A stretch of 64,000 bases of DNA, from NCBI RefSeq assembly GCF_020379485.1, contig NC_063444.1, positions 323,501 through 387,500 of the forward strand, read 5' to 3'. This document shows, in pieces, positions 1 to 11,749 of this stretch. Origin of the DNA: Brassica napus. Lineage: Eukaryota; Streptophyta; Magnoliopsida; Brassicales; Brassicaceae. The notes below the pieces were generated by a model. It saw only the letters and a list, made by a program, of their open reading frames with translations. It did no database searches and was not told the origin of the DNA. The translations under genes and the position numbers were made by a program. How positions within the stretch are numbered: position 1 is the first letter of the stretch; every line of letters begins with the position of its first letter.

Positions 1-1080
1 AAAGGTTTCAAACCTCTTTGACCATCATCATATATTAGTGCATGATCCAACTATGAATTAAAAAATATTATCATATTTTTTGAATTTTTTTCAAAATTTA
101 TGTGTAAAGCTGTACGAAAAATATTGAGTTTTTCGGTAAGTGTTCTATAATCTGAAGCCTCACTTTTTAGTGTTGTTTTAAAATTTCTAACCACATTCTA
201 CATTTGTAATAATGTATGTTAAACTATCTTTCATGGTACATGGGCAACGTTCTTTTTTTATCAATTAATTTAGTAAAACTTTATACACTCACTAAATTAG
301 TCTACTAACCACTATAAAATAGTTATTCTCTAGATAAACGGAGACAACAAAGGTTCCAAACCTCTTTGACTATCATCATATGTTAGTGCAGAATGCAACT
401 ATGCATTAATACAATATTTTCATATTTTTTTAATTTTTCTCAAAACCTATATGTCCTTATGAAATTATTGAGTTTTTCGATAATTGCTCTATATTCTGAA
501 TGAAGCATATACTCTTTAGTGTTATTTTAGAATTTATAATTTCATTGTACATTTGTATTAATGTATGTTAAATTCTCTTTCATTGTACATGGACAACGTT
601 CTAATTTTTTACAAATTAATTTAGTAAAACTTCACACTCACTAAATCAGTGGACTAACACCACTATAAAATTGTTATTCTCTAGAGAAACGGAGACAACA
701 AAGGTTACAAATATCTTTGACCATCAACATATATTAGTGCAGGATGCAACTATGCATTATAACAATATTATCATATTTTTTGAATTTTTATCAAAATCTA
801 TATATACCCTTACGAAAATATTAAGGTTTTTTGGTAAATGTTATATATTCTGAAACCTATATTCTTCACTGTTGTTTTAAAATTTATAATCACATTCTTC
901 ATTTGTATTAATGTATGTTAAATTATCTTTCATAGTACATGAGCAACGTTCTAAACTTCTAATTTTTTATCAATTAATTTATTAAAACTTCATATTAATT
1001 TATTAAAACTTATAATACACACTAAATTAGTGAACTAACCAATATAAAATCGCTATTCTCCAGAGAAACGGAAACAAGGT
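1..1080. repeat. Tandem repeat, about three ~350-bp monomers
   Basis: Three head-to-tail copies begin near 1, 349 and 700. Each opens with a variant of AAAGGTTYCAAACCTCTTTG and ends with a block resembling CACTATAAAATNGTTATTCTC followed by GAGAAACGGAGACAACA. Copies differ by many substitutions. The third carries an extra internal duplication of an ATTTATTAAAACTT segment near 975-1015. The array starts at or before the window edge, so copy number is unknown. No coding potential is seen. A ~350-bp monomer is the size of subtelomeric satellites reported in Brassica, but I cannot confirm identity. Confidence 0.85.
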
Positions 1081-1153
1081 TCTCGACCAGTAGACCAAAA
1101 TATTCAAAACATCTTAGAGGTTTCTTTCTGTGAACAGCTCTCTTTGGGTATTC

Positions 1154-2517
1154 TCAAAATGCGTCACTAGCTATATATGAAACGGAAGTAACTTCTTTAA
1201 GAACCTCTCGTGAGAGGTCAGCTGGATTATACTCAATCCCAAAGCATCTGACAACCTCCATCTTTGGATTCAACAAGTACCTGTACACCCAACATATCAA
1301 CATTTTAGCACTCTTTTTTCTTTCTTATGAGCAAAAAGATTTTGATTATGTATATTGGAGTAAGGTTCCTTACATGTTGTGACAAGTACCAACGAGATAA
1401 TCGTCACCATCTTCTTGGACCTTCTTGAAATAAACACGATACTCTTGCGCCATTTGCCTAATTGCACTTGCGGATCCAGTCAGTCCAAGTATCCTACTGT
1501 CAAATTCTGTAAATAAATAAAAATTATAAGCAACGCAGCGTTAGAGAGATTATAAAGTAGCTGGAATATAACGGAGGACCTTTCAAGTAGGCATGGAGAT
1601 GAAAAGGTGTATCTCGTAGAGGGTCAAGAGTGACAAAGACAGGCAGAATCTTCTGGTCATGATTAGACTCTGTTTCCATCAAGACAAGACATGATTAGTA
1701 GCTAAAAGATCATATTCATATAAACTGATGAAAATAGCACGAGCTTTGAGTCAAACCTAATGGATGAACTGCTGTGGACATCATTTTCAACTGCTCCGGT
1801 CCAACATCGGGGGAAAACGAGTATCCAAAGTAGAGCAGAACCCATTGACCACAAAACTCTTTCTCGGTGACAATCTTGTTTTGTGTACTCATAAGCGTGA
1901 ATGGACCTCCGATGATCGGACCTTTGACAGTTGTATTAGAACCACAACCACAACCGCTATTGCTGCTTGTTATACCTGTAGAAGCAGAAAAGAAGTTGAA
2001 AACTCTCTATCGTTCCAATGAAAAAATATCTGTATATATATACCTTTAGGAACAGCTCTCCTTTCGTCGTTGTAATGAAGAAACCCGATGAATCCAGTAA
2101 ACCCAAGCACGAGTGCTGGCTGAAGTAAAAGGAAACATATAGCATCGAATAGTTTTTTTTTATTAACAGAGAATAGATCTAAATAATTCAAAAACAAATG
2201 AAAGCAACAAAAAGTTTTAAAAGCTAAATACAGCAGCATAACGAAGACGTGAGCGTGGATAAGTTTGAGTTCCTGTAAGCAACTGAGGGTTAACATCTGT
2301 CTTTCCACTGCTCCGTTTTGTTGATTTACTGTAATTGAATGATTGAATCCTTTTCCTACATTTTTTTTTTGAATATTGAAGATGAATCACTGCTTTGAAG
2401 TCAATTTGATCCAAAGCGAAGCGATAGATATTAGGGTTATAAGAATACAACTAACCCTCTGAGAATATTTGCAGCACCATATTTGCAGGAAAGATGAAGA
2501 CGGCGAGCAACAAACAT
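1154..2517 (-). CDS. HCC2: SCO1-like mitochondrial copper chaperone homologue without copper ligands (HCC2)
   Basis: Seven exons on the minus strand: 2456-2517, 2232-2355, 2044-2119, 1757-1975, 1580-1669, 1374-1506 and 1154-1280. They total 831 nt (276 aa) and all junction phases agree. The N-terminus (MFVARRLHLSCKY) looks like a mitochondrial targeting peptide. One membrane span follows at about residues 63-76 (PALVLGFTGFIGFL), then a Cys/Gly patch (CGCG, 96-99) and the thioredoxin-like SCO domain. SCO proteins deliver copper to cytochrome c oxidase through a CxxxC motif and a His. Here the loop reads YFGYSFSPDVGPEQL (136-150), so both cysteines are absent, which is the hallmark of plant HCC2 rather than HCC1. 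A His is kept in CHNMYL. A copper-independent or redox role is inferred. The donor of the 1580-1669 exon (gtcctc) is weak but the phase supports it. Confidence 0.93.
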
Positions 2518-2833
2518 TGTATTTTTTCTTCTAGATTTTTTGTTTCCAAGTCATATCCAAAGCTTAGACCTAGTAAAGTAGTAATCCTCCTGTGGGATCT
2601 TTTTCTTTGGTGAGAAGCCAAAAGAAAATAACTACTGTATATTTACTTGGTGACCAAGTTCCTTTTCGTAATTCTTTTATGTTTTTTTTTTTTTGGTTGA
2701 CTCAATCTATAATTGACTCAATATATTATTAAATCAAAAACGAATATATACTCCCTAACTAATCGTGTTTGCCCTAATTAATGAAAAGTTGAAAACCTCT
2801 CGTGTGTTCAAGACGTACGCCGTCTCTGCGGCT

Positions 2834-3928
2834 ATGAATTTGGAAGTGGAACCACCGTGCAAAAAGAAGAAACAGGACGAACCATCTCATCCATCGTTTT
2901 TGTCGCTTCCAGATGTAATCATTCTGAACTGCTTAGCACGCGTATCGAAATCGTACTACCCTAAACTCTCCCTAGTCTCGAAAACCTTTCGCTCTCTCAT
3001 CTTATCCATCGAGCTCAACCACGCGCGATTTCACCACAAAACAAATGAAATCTCCTTTCATGTCTGCTTACAGCTTCCTGACCGTCCTCTTCCCTCATAT
3101 TGGTTCACCCTCTTGATTGACCTAGAGATGAAGAAGTCTACCTTGGCACAAGTGCCCTCTATCTATGCTCCTATAGTACCACGGATAATGCTTACGGTTG
3201 CTTCACAAGTGTATGCACTTAGACAATTCTATCATCCTTCCCCTGTCATGATTGTCCGCAATAAAGAGAATCTTCTATGGCGTAAAGCTCCCAGTTTGAC
3301 CGTAGCTCGATCGAATCCTAGTGCGTGCGTCCTAGATGGTAAGATATACGTAGTGGGAGGTTGCACGGCAAATGATTGTTGGGGTGAGGTTTTCGATACG
3401 AAGACTCAAACATGGGAACCTTTACCTGACCCTGGAACCGAGCTACGCTTCTCTTCAGTCATAAGAAAGTTAGAGATTATCCAAGGAAAGATTTACGTTA
3501 GGAGCAACGAGGAAAAAGACTCAGTTTATGATCCGAAAAAACGTGAATGGAACGTTGCAGCAAAAGCACTCGTGGGTGATAGTAGGTGAACGATAGGTAA
3601 TCTATTATACTCTTGTGGTACGAAAAGTTGCATGTGGTACGATAGAGAGTGTAAAGAGTGGAAACCGGTCAAGGGTTTGTCTTCACTGAATAAGAGTTGT
3701 CGTCGTGGTTTGATTGAAACAGTTAACCTCAATGGGAAACTCATAGTCTTGTGGGACAAGTTTGCGCGGCCTGGTCCTCATTGTCAAAATAAGACTATTT
3801 GCTGTGCGTTAGTTGCGCTTGAAAAGCGCCAAGATGGTCAAGTTTGGGGAAATGTTGAATGGTCTAATGCTGTGCTTAGGGTTCCCAGTTCATACCTTTT
3901 CTTGCGTTCTTCACGAATGTTGTCTTGA
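2834..3928 (+). pseudogene. F-box/kelch-repeat gene interrupted by one in-frame stop
   Basis: An intronless frame starts at the ATG at 2834 ([13 protein letters not shown]) and contains an F-box at about residues 20-60 ([16 protein letters not shown], then [10 protein letters not shown]). A kelch-like segment ([23 protein letters not shown]) lies near 165-205. A TGA at 3587-3589 ends it after 251 aa. The same frame continues past the stop with family-typical sequence (MWYDRECKEWKPVKGL and VVLWDK-like, WGNVEW) to TAA/TGA-type termination at 3926-3928, so a single base change separates it from a 364-aa frame. F-box/kelch proteins act as SCF ubiquitin-ligase substrate adaptors. The truncated product would keep the F-box but lose the last kelch region. 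It is either a young pseudogene or a truncated gene. Arabidopsis has a cluster of such genes at this position. Confidence 0.85.
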
Positions 3929-4203
3929 ATCAATTGTGACTGTGCTTTTACATATATATATTTTGAATCAATCCGTAGTTTGGCAACATCAACGAGAGGA
4001 TTATGCATTCATATAAATCTGTTACATAATTCTATGAAAAGTTGGTGGTTTTGTTTAATGGGTTAGCGTGACAATAAACCAATTTATTTTTCTGTGAGTT
4101 TGGTCTTGAATTTAAAATACAAAAGGAACAACGTTAACAAATTTAGAGTATTTGTTTTCCTAATCTAATCGGATGAGCGTTATCAAAGGTTAGGATTCCC
4201 GAC

Positions 4204-4484
4204 ATGAGTGAGTCCATCAAGATCATTATTTGTATGCTGTTGCAGTTAAGTGAGAGAATGTTGCTGTTCGAGCTTCAGTGTGATGAAAAAGACAGGACAA
4301 GTGATTTCTTTCTTGTCTTGATGATTATGTTATTGCAACGTACGAGATATAGCTTGATCTCGTACGTTACTGGTCAAACTGGACTGATTTTCACGCTTCC
4401 TGATGTGTCTGGTCCGCCACTGCTCAAGTTGATAAAGAGTGGAAGTTGTTGTTTGTTGGTGGACAACGTTGCAGTTTTTTTTTT
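4204..4484. other. Unassigned stretch with an inverted repeat
   Basis: An open frame runs through here into the next feature, but only its 3' part resembles a known protein. I recognise nothing in residues encoded by 4204-4484. The stretch contains a perfect 12-bp inverted repeat, listed separately. Confidence 0.4.
4337..4368. repeat. Perfect 12-bp inverted repeat with an 8-nt loop
   Basis: The arms AACGTACGAGAT (4337-4348) and ATCTCGTACGTT (4357-4368) are exact reverse complements around the loop ATAGCTTG. No T-run follows on either side, so this is not a simple terminator. Function unknown. Confidence 0.8.
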
Positions 4485-4645
4485 ATCCTCTAAGCTCACC
4501 TTAAAACCACTTAAAACTTCCTTCACGTCTGCTAACAGCTCCCCAATCATCATCTTCCCTCCTGGCTCCTGTTTCAGCCTCTGGATTAAACCTGATCAAA
4601 CCCTAACCAACGACCTCGGTAAGAAGGCTACCTGATCAAAACCCT
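4485..4645 (+). pseudogene. Fragment of a second F-box/kelch gene
   Basis: The DNA from about 4520 to 4590 aligns by eye with 3053-3120 of the neighbouring F-box/kelch gene. Both share CCTT-CA-GTCTGCT, then a CAGCT/CCC block, then TTCCCTC and a CCTCTTG/CCTCTGG end. The frame encodes SLWIKPDQTLTND, which is the conserved post-F-box motif of this Arabidopsis family (from memory). No F-box and no kelch repeats remain around it. It is read as a relic of tandem duplication. The 3' end is blurred by a 27-bp tandem repeat. Confidence 0.55.
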
Positions 4646-4684
4646 AACCAAGGGCAGCCTGATCAAAACCCTAACCAAGGGCAG
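4588..4684. repeat. 27-bp tandem duplication plus a partial copy
   Basis: Two exact copies of a 27-bp unit starting CCTGATCAAAACCCTAACC sit at 4631-4657 and 4658-4684. A diverged copy lacking one A begins near 4588. Confidence 0.85.
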
Positions 4685-4689
4685 TGTAT

Positions 4690-7600
4690 GGTTCCGTTGT
4701 GGATTTGAGAACGGATCAGTTAGCCAAATACCTGAATAGTGAATACCAACAGGTGAGGCAAATTTGTCATTTACACCGATCACTGGCAAAAAATATTGGC
4801 ACTTTATTTATCTAAATAAAATATTGGAATATGTTGGATTATGAATTTAATATAAGAAAATTCATTTTAATAATTTATATTTTACATTTTGTTTCCCAAT
4901 TCGTATTTTTTTTACTAAGAAAAACAAGCCAAGCCCATATATATGTAAATTGAAAGCCTATAAATAAAGGCCGAATAAATGTCAGCCCACTTACTGGAGA
5001 ATGCAAATTCAAGTTTGTATGTTTTAAAAGGACAAATTTTCTTCTACTTGCTCCTTTTTACTAAAGGTTCTTCTATTTTACATTCTTCTATTTTACTAAA
5101 AGTTCCATGCAAATAATAAGCTTTATTTGGGCAGTCAAATTAACTTTGAATCTAAAATAAAAACAGATCCATATGATACTTACCTAGAAACTTCTTATGT
5201 GGGATGATATTCATACTCATCTTATTCAAAAAAAAAAAAATTTAAACATTAACAGCCACTTCACATTTCTTTTGTTATTCATACTATTTTACTCAAAAAC
5301 AGTTCTTCTACACTAGACCCAGTTGGAGTTGGAGACGAGGTTGCTGATACCGGTTAAAAGCCGGAAATTATAAAGACCAATACAAACTTCTCTCCTACGA
5401 TTACACATGGTCTCGTTGGAACCCATGGCTCTGTTAGCAATCTCTTGATTTGTGTTTCTTTATATGATTCTTCAGTTCTTGTACTTTCTACCTTGGCCAC
5501 ATTCCCTAAATAAATACTGATTTCTTATTTGATTTATTTAGTTAAAATCCCATCAATCATCCACTAAAATCGTTCAGAATTCCTAAACAAATAATTTTAA
5601 TTAACACCACAACAATATTTCCTCATATCCATAAGAAGGTGTCAGGGCGGATTGTTAAGTAAAAGATCGACACACAAGTTTTGCTCCCTATAATGAGGGC
5701 ATCTGAGTCACATGCTTCCACATGCCACCAAAGAGTTTGGAACTTCCTATACAACTATACATTAACAGATGTAGCATGCCGCATGCTTCGTAATTCATTA
5801 GAAAAAAACAGATGTGGCATGCCACATGCTTAATGATGAACATAATTCAGAGAATACGTGTTGCAAAGTCATTCATAAAAACACCTTAAGATGATCCACA
5901 AAAAAGGAATCTTGGTCATGTGAACTGTCCCTGGGCATTTTTATTTGACAAATATTAATATTTCTTTTACAGTATGGAGACATCAAATGAGGTATAATAA
6001 ATTTATAACAGATAGTACGCTAGTCTTGCTGGTCTTAATTTGTTAATTGAAGGGCTTCATTCATCTAAATTTTATATCCTTAGCTAGTTGTTTTTTACAT
6101 ATAAATAACTCCAGTCTAATTTGTTTTTTTTTTATAACCCAACTCCAGTTTAATATTCACACATCCTTTTCAGGAATCAGGGTCTGTTTTTTGTTACTTT
6201 AAGTTTTAAGCATTTAGTGTTCAAAAAAAAAAGTTTTACGCATTTTTGTGAAATTTAAATTTTTTAGTAGTAAGAAGTTGACACTTAATAGAACAGACGC
6301 CCAATAATAACCAGAGTTAATGTTTTGTTATTCGCGTTTCTATTTAAATTTCTGTGGTCAAATGCTATGTTCATATATTTTAAAACTACAATATATTTTT
6401 CAGAACTAATTACAAATTGAGTAAATCGTAATGCGCTTCATCTTTATGATTAAAGCACTTCAACTTGAATACGCTTGTATTCACTTGGTGTGCCAACCAA
6501 AATTTCAAAGAAGACATGCATTATTAGTAATACGTCTTTTTGCTACTATTTTCATACTTTCACGAATTAATGAATCTCTTAAAATTGACCTATGGCCTAC
6601 GAACTTGGAAACTTACTGCGAACAATAATTGGTCGAATGCTCCTATTATTGTGCTTCTAAGATTTATAAATTTTAGTCGGCCAATAATTGGAGGATGAAA
6701 TATGTTTTCTTTTTATTTTTTTATCTGTAATGTTAAAAAATATTTCTTTAAACGGACACAGTTGGAGAAACTAAAGTTAGAAAAGTGAAATTATAGAGAA
6801 TCTCTCTCACCTTTTCTGGTGGATTCCAACTCGTCACTCGTAACTTTTTCTCTTTTCAACAATTATTGTTTAGAGTCATGCGTTAATATTAATTATGTCT
6901 TTCTCCTTAGGTGTAAACCCTAACCCAATAGGAAAAATTGTTAAGCTAATAAGAGAGAGAAAAAATAAAGGCATTAACTAACTGTTCCAAAATAAAAATA
7001 AAAAATAAAGGCATTAACTTTTATTTTGGCGGCAAATAAAGGCATTAACTAAATAGTGCTTTATTTAGTCAGTGGATCATAATAGTATGTAAGATCAACC
7101 TATCAAATATTTTCCGCTGTTGAAATAAATGATATTGTACATGTAGCATGAAAAAGTTTATAGATAGTAGAATAAACATGATTTTGGTGAGGTTTGTCAA
7201 TTATATATACATGCATACACATATATATGCACATGATTATTCTTCACTGTTAAGTCTGAATTGCTTTGGTGAAATAGTTTGCATAGTCCGAATTAATTTA
7301 TCGTAACTGCTCATCTATTTATTTATAAACCATTGCCGAACGACTCAATTTCCAGACGCATTATGAGACCTAGCTACAATTCTATGAAAGATTCGGATCT
7401 AGAGCTGATTCCCTTGTTAATAGAAGCAAATTAGGGTTTGCGTAATCAACTAAATTAAATACTACGAGGTTCATTGAATAAGTTGAATGACAAGAAACCA
7501 ATTGGAAGAAAATAGATTAGTTGAATCTAGTGTTTAAAACGTGTCGACTATCGGAAAATACTGGACAAGCTTCACAATTCACGGGCCAATTGGCTTAAGA

Positions 7601-9604
7601 ATTTTCATTATTTTCTATAGTAGGGAACATCCCTAAAAACTTAGGGTTGTTAAAAATATATACGCATTTCATATAAAATTATTATTACTGCAATAATAAT
7701 TTTGGCGCAGTTAAACAGTTTAAAGTTTAAAATTAAAGATAAATTAATGAGCCACCAAATCTCATAATGATCTTGTGGCATGTCGGGGGATACGGATGAA
7801 GTATGGTTTGTTCAAAGTAGACAGCCAATAATGTGAGACCAAAACCCTAATGAAAGCCTAGTTAACGATAATGATTTATCTAGTTACCATATTATAATCA
7901 TTAGCAAAAGATTTTCTTCTTGTCTCCCATGGCTACATACACACTTATAATTAGGTCCATGTATAGGATATAAGAAGTCAATCAAGTTGGTCCTTCGAAC
8001 ATATTATTTAATTAGGTAGTTGTTTTTTGTTTACATTAATATGAGGAAAGGATTGAAAAGTCTTAGTTTTCATCTTCTCTATGAGTCAAAGTATTGAATT
8101 GACCACATTGGATATGTGACCCTGACAATTCAAATATTCAGGAATATTAAAAGCTTACTAACAATAAATTCAGGAATTAAATAAATATAAATTTGTTTTG
8201 TAAATGTATCTTGTAAATATTCAGGAGTGAGTTTAAAAATCTAAATTATCTTGATTAGACTACCTAGATAATCTACAAAAGCTAATCTTCGTGAAAACAA
8301 TGGAAAATCAAATTCGATCAAGTTACTAAGTCATTGCCTATAATGCAAATGAAATGACAGCATACACATTGTGGATATGCTACATCGGTATGCTTTTCAG
8401 TAACAAAAAAAAAAACATGTAGTGACCAGAAAAGAAAATGAACGAGGTCTCACACAAATTGTTGATATTGACTTTAAAGCATATTTAGCTGTGCTGTCAG
8501 AGAGATTCTCTTATTGGTGAAGTTTTATTGGGATCCGTAAAGTTAGACAAGTTATAATATATAAGATTCCATCCAAAATATGTAATTGGTTACGTATATA
8601 GTTAGGAATTATTTACTCTACTTAAAACAATTAACTATATAAGTAAGTCTTAGTTAATTAAGCTTAGCAGTAAAGATCCGATCATAGGTCGAGTCTCTTT
8701 GACGCTATCTTCCCACCCAAGTTTTGCCTAATAGAATATTCCATTAATTCTTATGGTTTAGTAATCAAATAAAAAGGATTCCTTCTTTTTATTTTTGTAA
8801 ATGAAAGGATTCTTTCTTCTTTGCAAATAGATTCCATGCAAATATGCAATGAGCTTAGCTTATCTAAAGATTCTATAATCTGAGAAAACCTGTGGCTTTA
8901 ATCAATAATATAAACAAAGACTGCCCAAAAAAACCTTAACTAGAGATGTTCACTCCATAAAAACTAAAATTACTATTTGAACTGCACAGACGAAAAATAT
9001 ATAACCCAGTTTTATTTAGTTAATTGTATGTAGTTATATCTGACTATCAGAACAAACTAAACTATAAAACACACAACTCAACATTTTTTTTTGTAAACTG
9101 GCTTTTCACACAACTCAACAATTCATTTTAAATATATATTTAACTGTTTATTAACAATTTACACTCAACTCAAAAATAATTGTACCAGATGCATCAATAT
9201 CTCCTAGATTTGTTTTCACTTTGATTACTTCTATTTTAAATTGGGGGGGGGGGGGGGGGGGATCATTAGAAAATATTGAAATGCGGACTTATCTTTTAAA
9301 ATTTTAACTGAAGTGAAAATAATACTTATACTAGCTTCATTTTATTTTGAGAATCATGATGACATCTAGATATAAGTCAAGTATATATATTCACGCGCAG
9401 AGATAAATTGTATATAATTCCATATATGATCGATTATTATATAAAATGTTTTCTTTGAGAATGGATCTACATTTTTAAAAGAAATTTTACATTTGCATTC
9501 AGTACAAATTTGTTTGTGAAAGATACATTGAGTACACCACGAGCAGGAAAAAAACTGGATTAACGAGTTATTAAAAAGATATCTCTCTTTTTTTATAGCT
9601 CTAA
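4690..9604. other. AT-rich intergenic region
   Basis: No gene is supported. The frame at 6431-6628 lacks recognisable motifs. Around 5705-5840 the words CATGCCACATG, GCATGCCGCATGC and GGCATGCCACATGC form local RY-type palindromes. A run of 19 G residues lies at 9243-9261. The rest is AT-rich sequence with no identified transposon boundaries. Confidence 0.7.
9243..9261. repeat. Poly(G) run, 19 nt
   Basis: An uninterrupted G tract in an otherwise AT-rich context, about 340 bp beyond the stop codon of the TPP gene. It could be real or an assembly artefact. Confidence 0.9.
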
Positions 9605-11636
9605 TCATGCTCCAGATCTCAGTTGTTTCCATTTCACTAACCGTTGCAGGAAATCCATAACCTGTTAGAAAGAAAAAAATGTAGTCAGCTATGTGCACAA
9701 TATACATAAATTGTTTAAGGACTTGTAAAACACTTAATATGAACTTAATATTTATATCGAATTATATATATCAATTTACCTCATCAGGCTCTTGCAAAGA
9801 GTAAGACGCGTTAGTCTCCTTTGGAGATTTGGAAACAAGAATGCCAAGACCCTGTCTTCTTTCTCTCAGTATCTATAACATCAAATTTATTTCGATCATC
9901 GAAAAATATTTTTAAAATATGAATCTTCCTGTCATTACGAGGTTCTATATATATATATATACCTTAAATGCATCTTCGTCTGTGCGATCATCGCCGATGT
10001 AAAGGGGAAAAACGTTGGTACAATTAGCGTACCCTACACAAGCCAATACTAATTTAATTAACAACCATTGATCTCAATACTAATCATATTACTCATAATT
10101 AATTATTCGATGAAGATTTTACCAAGTGACTCTAATAAAAATTCGAGGGCATTGCCTTTATCCCATTTAATGATAGGTCGAATTTCCAAAACCTGAACGA
10201 TTATACCAAAACATAAACCCGTTAATTAAGAAAATAAACTCTGGTCACGTTAAAAAGTAGGAACTAATTAATTGTTAGTATCTTACTTTTCTTCCTTGGG
10301 TAAGACGGAGCTTGGGGTAGTCCTTCATTACTGATCGAACTTGGTTAGCCAAATCACTCCAGTTCTGTCAGTATATAAACAAATTTACTGATGGGTTAAT
10401 ATTATTTTTTATTGCATAAAATGGAATATTAAAAAAGAATATTATCGTACTTTCTCATCGACGCGTCGGAAGTGGACAGAGACACAAAACTTGTTGTTCT
10501 CTACGTTGCCTCCGGGAGTTGATTTTGTTTTCTCCATTAATCTTTGATACACCTGAACCAAAACATATAAAATACTGTTAGTAACAATAAATTCGTTTCT
10601 TCCTATTATTCAAATAAAGTAGACTGAAGAATGAAGGAGAATGTGACCTCGTCGATCATGGGGAGGAACTCTGTAGCTGGTTGGCAAAGAAGAGATTTAT
10701 CCTGTAATTATACAATAACAATTAAAATTGAGAAAAATATATAATGAATTATTTATGTTAAAAGTATAGAGAAAAAAAAACTTACTGCCTCATACTTGGA
10801 GCCTTGCTCTGGCCCTTTGATGTCCATTCCATGACTTCCAGCATAATACAACTCGGTCAATTTCACGAAATTATAAACCTGACAAGTATCATCATTATTT
10901 TATTTAGCTTCAATATATATATAATCATTACTAATAAGATCGTGTTATTTGAAAACTTATATACCTTTTCTCTGCATCTCCCACTAACTATGGCAGTCGG
11001 AAAACAATTTGCTAGGTTCCTCACTGTTCTTCTCATCTAAAAATCAAACCCAAAAAAGAATAAGCCAAAACACTTTCAATAAGTACATTTTTTGTTAGGT
11101 TTTAGAAATGAACCTGCTTAGACATGAAAGCTTGATCTGGATCATCAACAATGGGAGATAAAGTGCCATCATAATCCAAAAACATAACGATTTGTTTTCC
11201 TTCCGAAGCATGAAGAATCTCTTCGAACATTTCTAAAGCAGATGGATGTTCTTTCTGCAAAATTATACAGTTTCATTTATTATAAGAAAAAAAAACAACA
11301 TAAATTAGAGCTTGATAATCATTGACTAATATACGTACGAGCCAAGAGCTTTGTTTCATCAAAGATTTGAGATGAGTAGGAGAACAAGCTCTCATGGAAT
11401 CAACCCATGAATTGATTAGTCCTCCTCCATTGTTGATGATAAGATCTTGAAGAACTTTCTTCTTTGCCGTCGTTACATCCGTATTTGATTTATTTCCTGT
11501 TTCTTTGTCCACATGTTTTGTGCTTTCTTCAATGAATCTTACTGAAAACAACAAAAGGAACAGAAAAAGATAAGGATATGTGAAACATATAAGTGTGTTT
11601 ATGCACTAATTCTAACTAACTAAACAATTTACCCAT
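9605..11636 (-). CDS. TPPH: Trehalose-6-phosphate phosphatase (TPPH-like)
   Basis: Twelve minus-strand exons: 11633-11636, 11339-11541, 11114-11254, 10965-11036, 10786-10878, 10648-10701, 10451-10552, 10287-10364, 10123-10192, 9963-10033, 9780-9872 and 9605-9661. They sum to 1038 nt, or 345 aa, and every junction is in phase. The first coding exon is only ATGG; the protein begins MVRFIEE. The enzyme dephosphorylates trehalose-6-phosphate, the sucrose-signalling sugar, to trehalose. HAD phosphatase motifs are intact: [11 protein letters not shown] with the nucleophile pair D96/D98, VSGR (133-136), and [10 protein letters not shown] (286-295). Length matches plant class II TPPs, which lack the synthase domain. 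It sits where Arabidopsis has TPPH (At4g39770); the paralogue assignment rests on that synteny. Confidence 0.95.
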
Positions 11637-11740
11637 TGTTTGCGAATGAGAAAGAAAATGAGATTTGAGTTGTGAAAACAGAGTGAGAATGTATGTGTGT
11701 GGGCTTGAGAGAGACAGAGGCTGAAGTGTGGTATGGTCTG

Positions 11741-11749
11741 TATTTATAG
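11741..11749 (-). promoter_or_regulatory. Putative TATA box of the TPP gene
   Basis: The minus strand reads CTATAAATA about 105 bp upstream of the ATG, a plausible core promoter position. Confidence 0.6.

Noticed and set aside
6431..6628. 65-codon plus-strand frame
   Set aside because: No homology recognised, AT-rich and no promoter features.
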